This document shows, one piece after another, positions 35,770 through 44,104 of a stretch of DNA of 63,743 bases (position 1 is its first letter; every line of letters begins with the position of its first letter). The DNA is from Betaproteobacteria bacterium (GTDB lineage Bacteria; Pseudomonadota; Gammaproteobacteria; Burkholderiales; Rhodocyclaceae). The notes beneath the pieces were generated by a model. The model was not told the DNA's origin, searched no databases, and worked only from the letters and a program-made list of their open reading frames with translations. Location: contig JACQYA010000088.1 in the NCBI GenBank assembly GCA_016208425.1, positions 1-63,743 on the forward strand, read 5' to 3'. The translations under genes and the position numbers were made by a program.

Positions 35770-36552
35770 ATGCTTGTCGATTCTCACTGCCACCTGGATT
35801 TTCCCGATCTCGCCGCAAATCTCCCGCAAATTTTCGATCTGATGCAGCAAAACGGGGTGGGCTGCGCGCTTTGCGTCGGCGTCAATCTCGAAGATTTCCC
35901 GGGGGTGCTGTCGCTGGCCGAGGCGCACGCCAACATTTTCGCGTCGGTCGGCGTGCACCCCGAGCATGCGGACGCCCGCGAACCGGGCATCGGCGAACTC
36001 GTCCGGCTGGCCGCTGCACCCAAGGTAATCGCTATCGGTGAAACGGGGCTCGACTACCACTGGCACAAGGACGCGCCAGAATGGCAGCGGGAGCGTTTCC
36101 GCACGCACATCCGCGCCGCCCGACAGACCGGAAAACCGCTGATTGTCCATAGCAGAGACGCCGCTCCCGACACCCTGCGCCTGATGCGGGAAGAAGGGGC
36201 GGGGCAGGTGGGCGGCATCATGCACTGCTTTACCGAAACCTGGGAAGTCGCCAAGGCGGCGCTCGATCAGGGCTTTCACCTATCGCTGTCGGGCATCGTC
36301 ACGTTCAAGAATGCGCTGACGATCAAGGAAGTCGCGCGGCGCGCACCGCTAGACCGCCTGCTGGTCGAGACCGACGCCCCGTATCTGGCGCCCGCCCCGT
36401 ATCGCGGGAAACCCAATCAACCGGGCTACGTCAAGTATGTGGCCGAAGAGATCGCGCGGTTGCGCGGCTTGGATTACGAAGAGGTCGCCGCAGCGACCAC
36501 CGACAATTTTTTCCGTCTATTCCCCGAAGTTCGCACGAGTCCAGCCCAATGA
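35770..36552 (+). CDS. tatD: TatD-family metal-dependent deoxyribonuclease
   Basis: This 260-residue amidohydrolase-fold protein starts MLVDSHCHLDFPDL (metal-binding HxH). It has GETGLDYHW, PLIVHSRDA, HCFTETWEVAKAAL and LLVETDAPYLAPAPYRGKPN, all TatD-family motifs. Family members are DNases or quality-control nucleases. The ankyrin gene start overlaps its stop (ATGA), so the two are coupled. Confidence 0.95.
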   Translation: MLVDSHCHLDFPDLAANLPQIFDLMQQNGVGCALCVGVNLEDFPGVLSLAEAHANIFASVGVHPEHADAREPGIGELVRLAAAPKVIAIGETGLDYHWHKDAPEWQRERFRTHIRAARQTGKPLIVHSRDAAPDTLRLMREEGAGQVGGIMHCFTETWEVAKAALDQGFHLSLSGIVTFKNALTIKEVARRAPLDRLLVETDAPYLAPAPYRGKPNQPGYVKYVAEEIARLRGLDYEEVAAATTDNFFRLFPEVRTSPAQ

Positions 36553-37208
36553 AAACGCTCGCCACACTATTGTTTGCGCTCCTTCTGCCTTCCCCCGCTT
36601 CTGCCGGCGTCTATCAGGACATGGAGCAAGCGCTGATTTCCGGCGACACGTCGTCGGCGGTCAACCTGATTCACCGTGGCGTCGACGTCAACACCGTGGA
36701 CATCGCCGGCAATACTTTGCTGATGCAGTCGGTGCGCCGGGATAACAAGGAGTTCTTCGACTTTCTGTTGCAGCGGCGCGCCCGCATGAATGTGCGCAAC
36801 CGCAACGGCGAGACGGCGCTGAGCCTCGCCGCATTCACGGGCCAGCTTTTCTTCGTCCAGCGCCTGGTCGAAGCCGGGGCTGAAATCAACACTTACGGTT
36901 GGTCGCCGCTGGCGTACGCGGCGTTCAACGGGCATGTCGCCATCGTCGGGGTGCTGCTGAAACGGGGCGCCCTGATCGACGCCAAGACCGAGAACGGTTC
37001 GACCGCCCTGCTGCTTGCCGCGCGCTACGGGCACGCCGAGACCGTCGATCTGTTGCTGAAAAGCAAGGCCGACCCGAACGTCGCCAACCAGGCCGGCGAA
37101 ACAGCGCTGGACTGGGCGCTGAAGGCGGGGAATACCGACATCGCCGAACGCCTGCGCCAGGCCGGCGGACACGGCGGCGGCGCCGTGGTGGTCGAGATCG
37201 CCAAATAA
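36549..37208 (+). CDS. Periplasmic ankyrin-repeat protein
   Basis: This 219-residue protein has a signal peptide (MKTLATLLFALLLPSPASAG) and about five ankyrin repeats (NTLLMQSVRRDNKEFFDFLL, GETALSLAAFTGQLFFVQRL, WSPLAYAAFNGHVAIVGVLL, STALLLAARYGHAETVDLLL, GETALDWALKAGNTDIAERL). It follows tatD in the same operon, as in other Rhodocyclales-type genomes. The role is unknown; it should mediate protein contacts in the periplasm. It ends 3 nt before the convergent exonuclease gene. Confidence 0.9.
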   Translation: MKTLATLLFALLLPSPASAGVYQDMEQALISGDTSSAVNLIHRGVDVNTVDIAGNTLLMQSVRRDNKEFFDFLLQRRARMNVRNRNGETALSLAAFTGQLFFVQRLVEAGAEINTYGWSPLAYAAFNGHVAIVGVLLKRGALIDAKTENGSTALLLAARYGHAETVDLLLKSKADPNVANQAGETALDWALKAGNTDIAERLRQAGGHGGGAVVVEIAK

Positions 37209-37211
37209 CGG

Positions 37212-38627
37212 TCAGGGCAGGGTGACGACGCGAACTTTCCCGGCCGCTAGAAACTTGCTGAGAATCCGGTAGTTATCCGCATCGAACGCCGCGTCCGGCG
37301 CGGCGTTCCGGCTGTTTTCCAAGCATTCCGCGAGCGCCTGTTCGTTATGCGCGGTTCCCAGGTGACGCCAGCGGTCTACCAGGTGAAAATCGGTTCGCAT
37401 GCCGAACTCGTCGCTTTCGAGGAAACCGACCGGGCCGGCGTACGGCCAGGCCCGCAGCTTGAACTTGGCGAGAGCCGACATCAGGCGGGCGCCGTGCAGG
37501 GAAGCCGCCTCCTTGCCGATACAGGCGCCACGGCAGGTTCTCTGTTTGTAGGCGACGCAAGGATCGCCTTTAGCCGACGCTGTTGCCGACGCTGTTGCCG
37601 ATATTCCCAGCCCGAGAAGGGCGTAACAGAGCCGGTGGGCGTCGGCGAGCTTGCGCAGGGCGTTCGTTGCTTCCCGGCGGCTCGTGTAGAGCCCGAAGAG
37701 ATCGTCCCCCGCACCGAAATCTACCTCACTCGCAACAACCAGTTTCGGCCGGAAACCGCCTTCGGCGTGCCGGACTAGCTGCCAGGCGCAGAGCTCGTCG
37801 GCCGGCGTCCGTTTTCGGGCAGCCAGTTTCGCTTCGTACAGCCTGGCGCCCAGTTCTCCGGCCGTCTCGCGCCACTCGACGCGCCAGGTGTCGCGCACCA
37901 GAGCGGTATCGCGCCGTTCCGGCGCGAAAATGGCGAACACCTGCTGGCGGATGTTCGCGCTGCGCTTGACTTGCAGCAAATCGCCGTTCTCCGCATACAA
38001 GGCATAGACACCGGGAGCGTCCGGCAGGTCGTCGAGCAACGCGGTGTCCAGTTGGGGCGGCAGTTCCGGGCGGCCGATGATCGCGGCGGTCGCCTTGCGG
38101 ACGGTTTCGGCGGGCAGCATCTCGTGCCAGCGTTGCCACAGATCCCATAGCACGCGGGCGTCGGCCAGCGCACGATGGCGTTCGGCGACGTTCAATCCGT
38201 AGCGTTCGACCAGCGTGTCGAGGTTGTGCCGGTGATGCTCCGGAAACAGCTTGCGCGAGAGCTTGACCGTACACAGCGTCGGCGCGCGAAAATCGACCCC
38301 CAAACGCTTGAACTCGCTTTTGAGAAAACCGTAGTCAAAGCGCGCGTTGTGCGCGATGAACAGGCGCCCGCGCAGCTTGTCGGCGATCAGCGGCGCCAGT
38401 TGCCCGAATGTCGGCGCAGACGAAACCATCGCGCTATCGATTCCGGTCAAGCCGGTGATAAACGGAGAGATCGGGGTTCCCGGGTCGACCAGCGCATTCC
38501 ACTCGCGGATGCCATTCACATCAATCTCGACCAGGCCGACCTCGATGATGCGGTCGTTCGCAAAGTTTGCGCCGGTCGTTTCCAGATCGCAAAAGACGAG
38601 AGGTTCGGGCGCCAGGAGAGGATTCAT
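37212..38627 (-). CDS. DnaQ-like 3'-5' exonuclease fused to a degenerate GIY-YIG domain
   Basis: This 471-residue protein has an N-terminal DEDDh exonuclease: FCDLETTGAN (ExoI), LFIAHNARFDYGFL (ExoII) and ERHRALADARVLWDL (ExoIII). A UvrC/Cho-like GIY-YIG region follows (DAPGVYALYAENGDLLQVKRS), in which the second signature is LQV rather than YVG. A C-terminal region with CVAYKQRTCRGACIGKE resembles the Cys-rich part of UvrC-type proteins. Similar fusions are often annotated as polymerase III epsilon-like/excinuclease Cho. ATG 38627 is preferred to TTG 38660. A 12-nt tandem repeat (37573-37596) encodes an Ala/Ser/Thr linker. Confidence 0.85.
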   Translation of the reverse strand: MNPLLAPEPLVFCDLETTGANFANDRIIEVGLVEIDVNGIREWNALVDPGTPISPFITGLTGIDSAMVSSAPTFGQLAPLIADKLRGRLFIAHNARFDYGFLKSEFKRLGVDFRAPTLCTVKLSRKLFPEHHRHNLDTLVERYGLNVAERHRALADARVLWDLWQRWHEMLPAETVRKATAAIIGRPELPPQLDTALLDDLPDAPGVYALYAENGDLLQVKRSANIRQQVFAIFAPERRDTALVRDTWRVEWRETAGELGARLYEAKLAARKRTPADELCAWQLVRHAEGGFRPKLVVASEVDFGAGDDLFGLYTSRREATNALRKLADAHRLCYALLGLGISATASATASAKGDPCVAYKQRTCRGACIGKEAASLHGARLMSALAKFKLRAWPYAGPVGFLESDEFGMRTDFHLVDRWRHLGTAHNEQALAECLENSRNAAPDAAFDADNYRILSKFLAAGKVRVVTLP

Positions 38628-38685
38628 TGAAAGAGGGTCGATTTGAAAGTCCGAATTCAAGACCAGAAATTAGTCGGGCTGGCGC

Positions 38686-40407
38686 TTAAACCGCCGTCTC
38701 GTTTCCAAGCCAATAGCGACGGTGTAACCCGACGCTGGCCCGGCGATCTACGGAAATTTCGACCAGCGTCGGACCGCCTTTTTCTAGTGCGCGCGCGAAT
38801 GCCGACGTGAAGCGGCCAAGCGTCGTCGCCCGCTCATACGCCACACCAAACGTTTTTGCGGCGGCCGCAAAATCGATGGTCTGCGGCGTCAGCCAGGCGC
38901 GCTCGAACTCGGGCAAGGCGGCTTGCGGCAGATACTCGAAGATGCCGCCGCCGCCGTTGTTGAGCACAGCCACCACGATGTCGCGCCCCTTTGCCGCAGC
39001 CAGCGCGGTGAGGTCGTGCTGCGCGGTGAGGTCGCCGACCAGCGCGACGCAGGGGCCTTCGGTGGCGATGCCGAGCGCCGTAGACAGATTGCCGTCGATG
39101 CCGCTCGCTCCCCGGTTGCCGAAGAAGCGCAGCGGTTTCGCGCCGCTGCCCGAAAAAGTATCGAGGTCGCGGATTGCCATCGAGTTGCCGCAAAATAGAC
39201 GGTGCCCGGCCGGCAGCAGATCGAGCAGCGCGGGAATCAGGGCGCCTTCAAAGCCGTCGATATGCCGGTAACTGGCGGCGATGGCGTCGTATCCCGCTTC
39301 CGCCCGCGCAAACGCCGCGCACCACTCCGGCGGGGCGGGTGGCGGGGGTGCCGGGTTGGCGGCCAACAAAGCGCGGCAAGCCTCGGCCGGGCCGGCTTGC
39401 AGGATCGCGGTCGCGTTGTGCTGCGGGTCCGGCCAGCGGGTGTCGGGCGTGACGATGAACTGCGCCGCCGCCGTCGCCAGCCAGTTTTGCAGCGTGCGCG
39501 TTACCGGGAAAGCGCCGAAGCGCAGCACCCATTGCGGCGGATTGGCGGCGACAAATGACGGGTCGCGCAGGAAAGCTTCGTAGCGGACGCACAGACGGCT
39601 GCGGTCGTGGCCGCCAAAGCGCAGGTTCGACAGCGGTTCGGCGAAAATGGGGCAGTCGAGCTGCCGGGCGAGCGCCGTGACCGCGCCGGCAAAGCCGGAC
39701 GGATTGTCGCCAACCCCGCCGGCGCCGCCGCAAACGATGGCGCCCGGCCGGCCGCCCATCGCGTCGGCCATTCTGGCGACCAGGCCCGGATCGGGCGGCA
39801 GGGCGCCGGGTGTTGCCCGAACCGCTTCCGGCACCGCTGGAGCCGGCCAGCCCGCAGCCTGGGCGGCGGGCAGCAGGGGTTCGCGGAAGGCGAGATCGAG
39901 ATGGACTGGCCCGGCCAGCGGCCAACGGGATTCGCCGGTGGCGCGCGCGGCCAAACGGTACAGATATTGTGGCGAAAAACCGGCCTCCGGTGGCCCGGGC
40001 TGGTGAAAGGCGCGGACGTGACGGCCGAACAGGTGGTTTTGGTCTATCGTCTGGTTGGCGCCCCAGCCTTGCAGTTCCGGGGGGCGGTTGGCCGAGAGCA
40101 ACAGCAGCGGGGTGGCGTCGGCATCGGCCTCGATTACCGCCGGGAACCAGTTGGCGGGCGCCGACCCCGAGGTGGCGAGCACGGCGACCGGGCGAGCGCT
40201 GGCCTTGGCGATCCCGAGCGCGAAAAAGGCGGCGCTGCGCTCGTCGAGCACGACATGGCAGCGGATCGCCGGATGCCGCAGAAAAGCCAGCGCGAGCGGC
40301 GTCGAGCGCGATCCGGGGGAAAGCGCCAGATCGCGCAGGCCGGCAGCGGCCAGGCCGTCGGCCAAGGCGTGCGCCCAGCGCAGATTGAGGGATCCGGTAT
40401 CGCTCAC
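38686..40407 (-). CDS. menD: SEPHCHC synthase (menaquinone pathway)
   Basis: This 573-residue ThDP enzyme has LSPGSRSTPLALAF at the N-terminus and the C-terminal cofactor motif VALVGDLTAQHD...VLNNGGGGIF. MenD adds succinic semialdehyde to isochorismate. The start is GTG 40407, overlapping the menF stop (GTGA). It ends a menE-menF-menD run on the minus strand. menA, menB, menC, menG and menH are not in this window and must lie elsewhere if the pathway is complete. Confidence 0.94.
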   Translation of the reverse strand: MSDTGSLNLRWAHALADGLAAAGLRDLALSPGSRSTPLALAFLRHPAIRCHVVLDERSAAFFALGIAKASARPVAVLATSGSAPANWFPAVIEADADATPLLLLSANRPPELQGWGANQTIDQNHLFGRHVRAFHQPGPPEAGFSPQYLYRLAARATGESRWPLAGPVHLDLAFREPLLPAAQAAGWPAPAVPEAVRATPGALPPDPGLVARMADAMGGRPGAIVCGGAGGVGDNPSGFAGAVTALARQLDCPIFAEPLSNLRFGGHDRSRLCVRYEAFLRDPSFVAANPPQWVLRFGAFPVTRTLQNWLATAAAQFIVTPDTRWPDPQHNATAILQAGPAEACRALLAANPAPPPPAPPEWCAAFARAEAGYDAIAASYRHIDGFEGALIPALLDLLPAGHRLFCGNSMAIRDLDTFSGSGAKPLRFFGNRGASGIDGNLSTALGIATEGPCVALVGDLTAQHDLTALAAAKGRDIVVAVLNNGGGGIFEYLPQAALPEFERAWLTPQTIDFAAAAKTFGVAYERATTLGRFTSAFARALEKGGPTLVEISVDRRASVGLHRRYWLGNETAV

Positions 40408-41843
40408 GCCGTTCCCGTTTTTCCGGGACCGGAACGCAAACGTTCTCCGGTTCGGGCTGCGTGGCGCAGGGCGTCGGCGATGGTGCCCAGCTTCACTTCG
40501 GTTTCGGCGAGTTCCTGGGCGGGGTCGGAGCCGGCGACGATGCCCGCGCCGGCAAACAGATCCGCCTGCGCGCCCCGGATCTCGGCGCAGCGCAACGGGA
40601 CGACGACTTCGCCGTCTCCGCGCCGGTCGATCCAGCCGATGCCGCCGGTGTACCAGGCGCCGCGCCGTTCTCCGTGGGTGTCCAGCCATTGTCGGGCGGC
40701 CGCGGTGGGGGTGCCGCCGACAGCGGGCGTCGGATGCAGATGGGCGAGCAGGTCGAACAGGTCGACGTCGTCGCGCAGCCGGCCGGCGATCCGCGTGCGC
40801 AGGTGTTGCAGCTCGCGCAGCCGCATGATTTCGGGCGTTTGCGGCGGGTCGAGCGACGCGCAAAGCGGCGCCAGAGCGGTGCGCACCGCATCGACCACCA
40901 GTTGCTGTTCGTGGCTGTTCTTGTCGCCTTGCAGCGTCAGCGAACCGGCCTTCGCGGGTCCTGAAACGGCGTTCAACCAAGCGGTTCCGGCCAGCGCGTC
41001 GGCGCAAACGACGCCCTTGTCGAGCGAGACGAGACGTTCGGGCGTCGCGCCGACAAAGGCTGATCCGGGCTGGCCGACACCATAGATCGTGCACTGCGGA
41101 TGCCGTTGCGCGAGGGCGGCGAGCAGCGGCGCGATAGGGATGTTCTGTCCGGCGCCAAAGCGGACGCGACGGGTGAGCACGACTTTCAGGATTTTTCCCG
41201 CCCCGATATCGTTCAAGGCGGCTTGTGCCCGCGCCAGGAACGCCCGGTCGTTGAGCGGGGTGGCCTGGCGGACCGGCGTATCGGGTCTTCTTGCCGGGCC
41301 GGGCGCCGCCGCTGCGCGCAACGTTTCAAGCCAGTTGGCGATCGCGTTTTTGCCGTCCCTTACGGTGCAGCTGAAGGTCGCGGTAGATCGCCCGCCCCGG
41401 CCGCGCAACAGGATCGCCGGCACGCACAGCCGGGCGTTCGGCAGCTCGTCCTGCGTGTCGTCCTCGAAGGCAAAGCCGATGTGCGCCGCGGCGGCAACCC
41501 CGGCCCCCTCTCCGCTCTCCCCGCCGCCGTCGTGTTGCCAGACCGGCAACAGGCCGTTGAAGGCCGCTTGCAGCGCCGTGAAGCGCCCCGCGCCGGCGCT
41601 CGTGACCGCGACGGCCCGGCCGAGCGCGAGACGGTAGTCGCCGCCGTTGTCGGGTTGCGCCCAATACAGGGTGTCCTCCCGGCAAATTTCGCCCGGCAAC
41701 CAGTCGTCGCCGGCTGAAGCGGATTCGCCGAGATCGAGCGTGATGCTGACCAAGCCGTGTTCCGGCGCATGGGCCAGCAGTTTGTCCAGCCGCCGGCGCA
41801 AGCCGGCCAGCCGGGAGGCATCGAGCAGCCGTCCGGGCTTCAT
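40404..41843 (-). CDS. menF: Isochorismate synthase
   Basis: This 479-residue chorismate-utilising enzyme has a variable N-terminal half and the conserved C-terminal half KILKVVLTRRVRFGAG, GSAFVGATPERLVSLDKG, LHPTPAVGGTPT and GAWYTGGIGWIDRRGDGE. It converts chorismate to isochorismate. The menaquinone (rather than siderophore) role follows from menD and menE on either side. ATG 41843 overlaps the menE stop by 4 nt. Confidence 0.92.
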   Translation of the reverse strand: MKPGRLLDASRLAGLRRRLDKLLAHAPEHGLVSITLDLGESASAGDDWLPGEICREDTLYWAQPDNGGDYRLALGRAVAVTSAGAGRFTALQAAFNGLLPVWQHDGGGESGEGAGVAAAAHIGFAFEDDTQDELPNARLCVPAILLRGRGGRSTATFSCTVRDGKNAIANWLETLRAAAAPGPARRPDTPVRQATPLNDRAFLARAQAALNDIGAGKILKVVLTRRVRFGAGQNIPIAPLLAALAQRHPQCTIYGVGQPGSAFVGATPERLVSLDKGVVCADALAGTAWLNAVSGPAKAGSLTLQGDKNSHEQQLVVDAVRTALAPLCASLDPPQTPEIMRLRELQHLRTRIAGRLRDDVDLFDLLAHLHPTPAVGGTPTAAARQWLDTHGERRGAWYTGGIGWIDRRGDGEVVVPLRCAEIRGAQADLFAGAGIVAGSDPAQELAETEVKLGTIADALRHAARTGERLRSGPGKTGTA

Positions 41844-43222
41844 GCGGGGGTTTCTGCCCGGCCGGCGATGGCGCGCAGGGCGCTGCGTTCGATCTTGCCC
41901 ATCGCGTTGCGCGGCAGCCGTTCGACCTTCAGCAGGCGGCGCGGACGTTGCGCCGAGGGGAGATGCCGTTCGCTCCACCGCGCGATCTGCCCGGGTTCGG
42001 CCGGCCCGACGACGAGCGCCGCCAGCAGATCGCCCCATACCGGGTCGGGCAGCGCGGTGACGGCCACATCCGTCACGCCGGGGCAGGCGGCGAGGCAGGA
42101 TTCGACTTCGAGCGGATGCACCTTGACACCGCCGCTGTTGAACACGTCGTCGGCGCGGCCGAAGATGGTGAGATTGCCGGCCGGGCCGGCGCGACCGAGG
42201 TCGGCGGTGAGCAGCCAGCCGTCTTCGAGGCCGTCGCCCGGCCGGAGATCGGGGTTCAGATAGCCGGCCATCACCTGCGGGCCGCGCAGCCGGATGCGGC
42301 CGCCGGCGTCGACGCGCGCCCGGAAGCCGGGGAGCGGCGCGCCGACGTCGCCTTCGCGCCAGTTGTCGCCCACCGCCGGCAGCGTCGCCACCTGCGCGGC
42401 GCATTCGCTCATTCCCCAGCTCGGGCAAATGGGCCAGCCGGCGGCGCGGGCGCGCTCGACCAAAGGCCGGGACAGCGCGGCACCGCCGATCAGCGCGTGG
42501 CGCAGCGCCGGCGGTGGCGCCGCGCCGGCGGCGATGTCGAGCAGGCGCGCCAGCATGGCCGGCACCAGCGAAAGGTGGGTGATCGGATGCTCGTGCAGAT
42601 CGCGCCAGACGCGCGCCGCATCGAACCCTTCGTGAAGCGACAGGGTGGCGCCGGCGCGTATGCAGCGGTAGAGCGTCGAGATGCCGCCGATATGATGCAG
42701 CGGCAGACAGGCCAGCCAGCAGTCGCCCGCCGTCAGCGGCAGGCGCGCGTTCGAGGCGGCCGCCGCACCATCGAGGTTGGCGTGCGTGAGCATTACCGCC
42801 TTCGGGAAGCCTTCGCTACCGCTGGTGGCGATGACCAGCGCGAGGCTGCCGGCAGCGGTTTTGTCCGGCCAACGGCAACCGGCTTGAGGGAGTTCGCCCG
42901 GCAGCGGAGAAATGCGCCGCAGGTGTTTGCCGCCCAGCGCGGCCAGCGCCGGCCAGCGCGCCCCGATATTCGCCGGGTCGAGCGGGAACAGCGCGATGCC
43001 CGCCGCCGCGCAGGCGACGGCGGCTAGCGCGAGATCGCCGGCGCCGCCGGCAATCGCCGCAATATCATGGGCGCCAAACCCTTTGTCGCGCAGAAACGCG
43101 CCGCCTTTCAGCGCCTGCGCCGCCAGTTCGGCATATGTCCACCGGCCGTGCGGGGCAAGCAGCGCAAACGCTTCCGGCGCCTGCTCGGCACCGGTTTTCA
43201 AACGATGGGCAAGGCTGTTCAT
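41840..43222 (-). CDS. menE: o-Succinylbenzoate--CoA ligase
   Basis: This 460-residue adenylate-forming enzyme has the P-loop VIATSGSEGFPKAVMLTHANL, the CPSWGMSECAAQV motif, GWLLTADLGRAG and the C-terminal lysine in RNAMGKIERSALR. It activates o-succinylbenzoate for ring closure to DHNA-CoA. It is slightly shorter than acyl-CoA synthetases, as usual for MenE. It is the first gene of the men run; the assignment rests on the neighbouring menF and menD. Confidence 0.88.
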   Translation of the reverse strand: MNSLAHRLKTGAEQAPEAFALLAPHGRWTYAELAAQALKGGAFLRDKGFGAHDIAAIAGGAGDLALAAVACAAAGIALFPLDPANIGARWPALAALGGKHLRRISPLPGELPQAGCRWPDKTAAGSLALVIATSGSEGFPKAVMLTHANLDGAAAASNARLPLTAGDCWLACLPLHHIGGISTLYRCIRAGATLSLHEGFDAARVWRDLHEHPITHLSLVPAMLARLLDIAAGAAPPPALRHALIGGAALSRPLVERARAAGWPICPSWGMSECAAQVATLPAVGDNWREGDVGAPLPGFRARVDAGGRIRLRGPQVMAGYLNPDLRPGDGLEDGWLLTADLGRAGPAGNLTIFGRADDVFNSGGVKVHPLEVESCLAACPGVTDVAVTALPDPVWGDLLAALVVGPAEPGQIARWSERHLPSAQRPRRLLKVERLPRNAMGKIERSALRAIAGRAETPA

Positions 43223-43296
43223 CGCCGGAGGGGGAAGGCATCGCGCATAAGCGGGAAATTATACGCAGACGATGTTGTTGCCGGCTTTGCCGCGCA

Positions 43297-43959
43297 TCAA
43301 TAATTCTGAAGGATGGCGACGGTGCTCGGGTGCTGGTTTTTCAAGGCATAGAACAAGGGGGTTCTGCCGTCGCGATCCTTGCTCTGCGGATCGGCGCCGC
43401 GTTGTACGAGGAGGGTGGCGAGCTTGTCCTGTCCGGTGGCCGCCGCAAGATGCAGCGCCGTCAGCCCGGTGTCGGTGGCGGCCCGGATATCCGGTTTGTT
43501 GTCGAGGATCAGCTCGACTTCCTGGATCTCGCCGCCGAGGACTGCCGCGTGCAGCGGCGTCATCCCGACCCGGTCTTTCGCGTCGAGACCGGCGCCCCTG
43601 GCGATCAATAGAGCCGATGTCTTCGGGTAGCCCGAGAAGGCGGCCAGGTGCAGCGGTGTCCGGCCGAGATTGTCGTGCTCGTCGATGCGTGCGCCCGCGT
43701 CCAAGAGTTCCCTGACCTTCGCCAGGTTGCCCCGTGCCGCGGCCCGGGCGAGAGGGGATTCTTGCGCGGCGGGCGCGGCGGCTTGCCGGACGTCGACCCG
43801 GCTTTGCGCCGGGCCGGTTGCGACAGGAACCGGCGGCACTTTTTCGCATGCTGTCAGCGCGAGCGCGAACCCTGCGGCGACCGCCATCCCCGGCAGCAGG
43901 ATGCTGCAACACCCCCCGGTTTTGCTCTTGGCGCGACGCGGGTACTCAAGTGGACGCAA
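43297..43959 (-). CDS. Ankyrin-repeat lipoprotein
   Basis: The gene encodes a hydrophobic segment with a lipobox (MAVAAGFALALTACEK), a ~30-residue linker, and about four to five ankyrin repeats (RTPLHLAAFSGYPKTSALLI, MTPLHAAVLGGEIQEVELIL, LTALHLAAATGQDKLATLLV, RTPLFYALKNQHPSTVAILQ). The start is uncertain: TTG 43959 has GAGG 6 nt upstream; ATG 43887 would begin at the hydrophobic core, and ATG 44100 gives an unusual long N-terminus. It probably sits on the periplasmic face of a membrane. No partner is known. Confidence 0.75.
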   Translation of the reverse strand: MRPLEYPRRAKSKTGGCCSILLPGMAVAAGFALALTACEKVPPVPVATGPAQSRVDVRQAAAPAAQESPLARAAARGNLAKVRELLDAGARIDEHDNLGRTPLHLAAFSGYPKTSALLIARGAGLDAKDRVGMTPLHAAVLGGEIQEVELILDNKPDIRAATDTGLTALHLAAATGQDKLATLLVQRGADPQSKDRDGRTPLFYALKNQHPSTVAILQNY

Positions 43960-44104
43960 TTTCAACCTCGATATCTGGTAGTTGATACAGTTCAGTTCGA
44001 TCTGTCCGGTTTTCGCCGGATACTCTTGCAAGTCTACTCCGGTCTGTTTCTGCTGTGACCCTCTGCTCGTGCGGATAGACCGGCCGCTGTTGTCGGCCAT
44101 GTAT

